From the NCBI GenBank assembly GCA_014695325.1, contig JACJNZ010000092.1, forward strand, positions 1 through 64,000: DNA of 64,000 bases, read 5' to 3'. Positions 62,868-64,000 of this stretch are shown here, in pieces. Position 1 is the stretch's first letter. Each line of letters opens with the position of its first letter. The translations under genes were made by a program, and so were the position numbers. The notes beneath the pieces were generated by a model, which worked only from the letters and a program-made list of their open reading frames with translations, was not told where the DNA came from and did not search any database. Source of the DNA: Cyanobacteria bacterium FACHB-502. GTDB taxonomy: Bacteria > Cyanobacteriota > Cyanobacteriia > Elainellales > Elainellaceae.

Positions 62868-63386
62868 CTAGATCGAGTTGCAATCACTATTTTGAGCCGT
62901 TCGAAGTGTCCCCAGAAGTGTTGCAACAATTACACAGCGTTTTCGGTTGCTGTTTCCAGCCGAAGTCGCGGTAATAATCATATTTACGCCTTTTGTCACC
63001 GTTCCACGCGAATCAAATTCGACAACGTTATTGGGGGTAGTGCTGCTATTGCTCACTGCGAGTGAGAGGATTCCAGGTCGAAGCTGAGCCTGGGTTGTTT
63101 CTTCGCCCAATCGTACTGGCGATCGGCTACCAACCTGGACAGTTGGAGGCGTTGCCGTCGGGTTAAAGGTCACCGTTTGCGATCGGCGCGTGCGGATTGC
63201 ATCTGCCTGTGCCTGCCGCAGTGTTTGCAGGATTTCATTTTGCGCCGTGTCTGCCCGTCGGGAAGCGGCGAATCCTTGCCAGCTTGGTGCAGCAATTGCG
63301 GCGAGAATGCCAGACATCAGCACTGCGACAAGCAGCTCGACTATCGTAAATCCGGCTGGTGCAGTCTGCCTAAATTCATATTTCAT
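62868..63386 (-). CDS. Type IV pilin-like protein (GspH/FimT type), hps-like pseudopilin
   Basis: About 172 residues from the ATG at 63386 (MKYEFRQTAPAG). A prepilin signal is present: basic start, cleavage at G|FTIVELLVAVLMSGILAAIAAPSW, with Glu at position 5 of the mature protein. SRRADTAQNEILQTLRQAQADAIRTR is typical of FimT/GspH minor pilins. The C-terminus has two Cys (RCVIVATLLG, NSDCNS) that may form a disulfide. With the neighbour at 63519 it resembles the pseudopilin set for hormogonium polysaccharide secretion, but the exact hps name is uncertain. Confidence 0.82.
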   Translation of the reverse strand: MKYEFRQTAPAGFTIVELLVAVLMSGILAAIAAPSWQGFAASRRADTAQNEILQTLRQAQADAIRTRRSQTVTFNPTATPPTVQVGSRSPVRLGEETTQAQLRPGILSLAVSNSSTTPNNVVEFDSRGTVTKGVNMIITATSAGNSNRKRCVIVATLLGTLRTAQNSDCNSI

Positions 63387-63518
63387 CGTCTGTCTCCTGG
63401 TTTCTCGTGGTATCGCTTCAAGACGATAGACCTTCTTTTGCAAATCCTTGCCCTCTTTGTTGATCTCGCTCTCGCTGGTCTCTTTTTAGGGGCGAGGGTC
63501 TAATAAACGGAATCACTC

Positions 63519-64000
63519 CTAAGGTTGACGGGTTAGGACACCGCGCAGCAGTACTCTGGTCTCCAGTGTGGGCAGCAGTTCAGCTGATCGAGCGCTCAGA
63601 GCCGTGGAGATTCCAGGTCTGCCGACCGCACTACCGCGTAGATATAAAACGACATCCTGATATTCACCGACCGTTTGCAAGTTTTGGGTACCGGTTACTG
63701 TGGCTACTTCCTGGGTAGAAATGACGCAGGCATAGAAACTACGAGGCATTGGGGGCGAAGAAACACTGAGCATGGAGTCTGGCGGAGAGAGGCTGTAGGG
63801 TTTTCTTGCAGCTGTTCCGTCGTCACCAGGACAGCGAACGGTTGTGTTAAAGGTGGTTTGCCCGTCTACATAATCAACCAGCGTGTTAACCGTGCCTGAG
63901 GAAGCGGCAGGGCGACCTCCTGCAGCAGTTTGCAGGTTTACACCGCCCATGGAAGGCCACGTTGCAAAATTTCCTTCATCGCCAGGGTTGACATAGCCAG
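63519..64000 (-). CDS. Hps-like (HpsC-type) pseudopilin, C-terminal part; runs off the window
   Basis: The frame stays open to the window edge: upstream of MGGVNL it reads GYVNPGDEGNFATWPS, so the visible ATG at 63950 is not the true start. The 160 visible residues (LVDYVDGQTTFNTTVRCPGDD...SFYACVISTQEVATVTGTQNLQTVGEYQDVVLYLRGSA) match my memory of the large pseudopilins of the hormogonium polysaccharide locus. The prepilin N-terminus must lie beyond 64000. It precedes the FimT-type gene on the same strand, with 132 nt between them. Confidence 0.6.
   Translation of the reverse strand, partial: GYVNPGDEGNFATWPSMGGVNLQTAAGGRPAASSGTVNTLVDYVDGQTTFNTTVRCPGDDGTAARKPYSLSPPDSMLSVSSPPMPRSFYACVISTQEVATVTGTQNLQTVGEYQDVVLYLRGSAVGRPGISTALSARSAELLPTLETRVLLRGVLTRQP

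Overview
The window reads as chromosomal DNA of a cyanobacterium. HIP1 octamers (GCGATCGC) and their GATCG cores are frequent throughout. Core cyanobacterial genes are present: crtQ, the zinc-less L32 gene rpmF, a CIRCE-controlled groEL without groES, an NrtA/CmpA-type importer and pseudopilin genes of the hormogonium-polysaccharide (hps) type. The overall look is Leptolyngbya-like or filamentous, but the species cannot be fixed from sequence reading alone.

Positions 1-8500 form an accessory island. The start of an IS630-type transposase sits at the left edge. It is followed by a three-gene operon for sensing phosphorothioated DNA: a DndPAP4-like protein, a stand-alone sulfur-binding-domain protein, and a sulfur-binding-domain/HNH endonuclease. 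Next come a convergent XRE regulator with a palindromic operator pair, two small genes, and an xisH/xisI pair whose xisH is split by an IS630 element. An IS5 element, a DUF5615 fragment, an M15-peptidase-like gene, a frameshifted Uma2 gene and a replication-protein-like fragment complete a zone of gene decay.

Positions 8600-15950 hold a DHH phosphoesterase and a complete BMP-family (nucleoside-type) ABC importer. They are followed by a repeat-rich stretch with the N-terminal stub of a REP-associated transposase, and by a DUF433/DUF5615 toxin-antitoxin pair. Positions 16000-25400 are mostly housekeeping: an ABC-F protein, rpmF, a sulfite-oxidase-like enzyme, plsY, larB, an M48 protease and CIRCE-groEL. 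Positions 25600-32030, all on the minus strand, form a signalling cluster of a large hybrid histidine kinase, two stand-alone receivers, a zinc-ribbon protein and a receiver-less CheB.

Positions 32670-46700 carry a membrane protein, accC, crtQ, a TauE exporter, a divergent HxlR/thioesterase pair, a LysR regulator, a DUF255 protein, an HD hydrolase and a second M48 protease whose end overlaps tRNA-Leu(CAA). A small basic gene, argF and an Hsp20 gene follow. The most notable regulatory element is a ydaO/yuaA-type (c-di-AMP) riboswitch at 47230-47366. It stands in front of an NrtABD/CmpABD-like importer encoded as permease, binding protein and ATPase (47489-50958). The right end contains a universal stress protein, two aldo/keto reductases, a NUDIX enzyme, a VTT membrane protein, a Mug glycosylase, a glycogen-debranching-type enzyme, a 2-Cys peroxiredoxin, a GNAT enzyme, an AmpG-like permease and two pseudopilin genes, the last running off the window.
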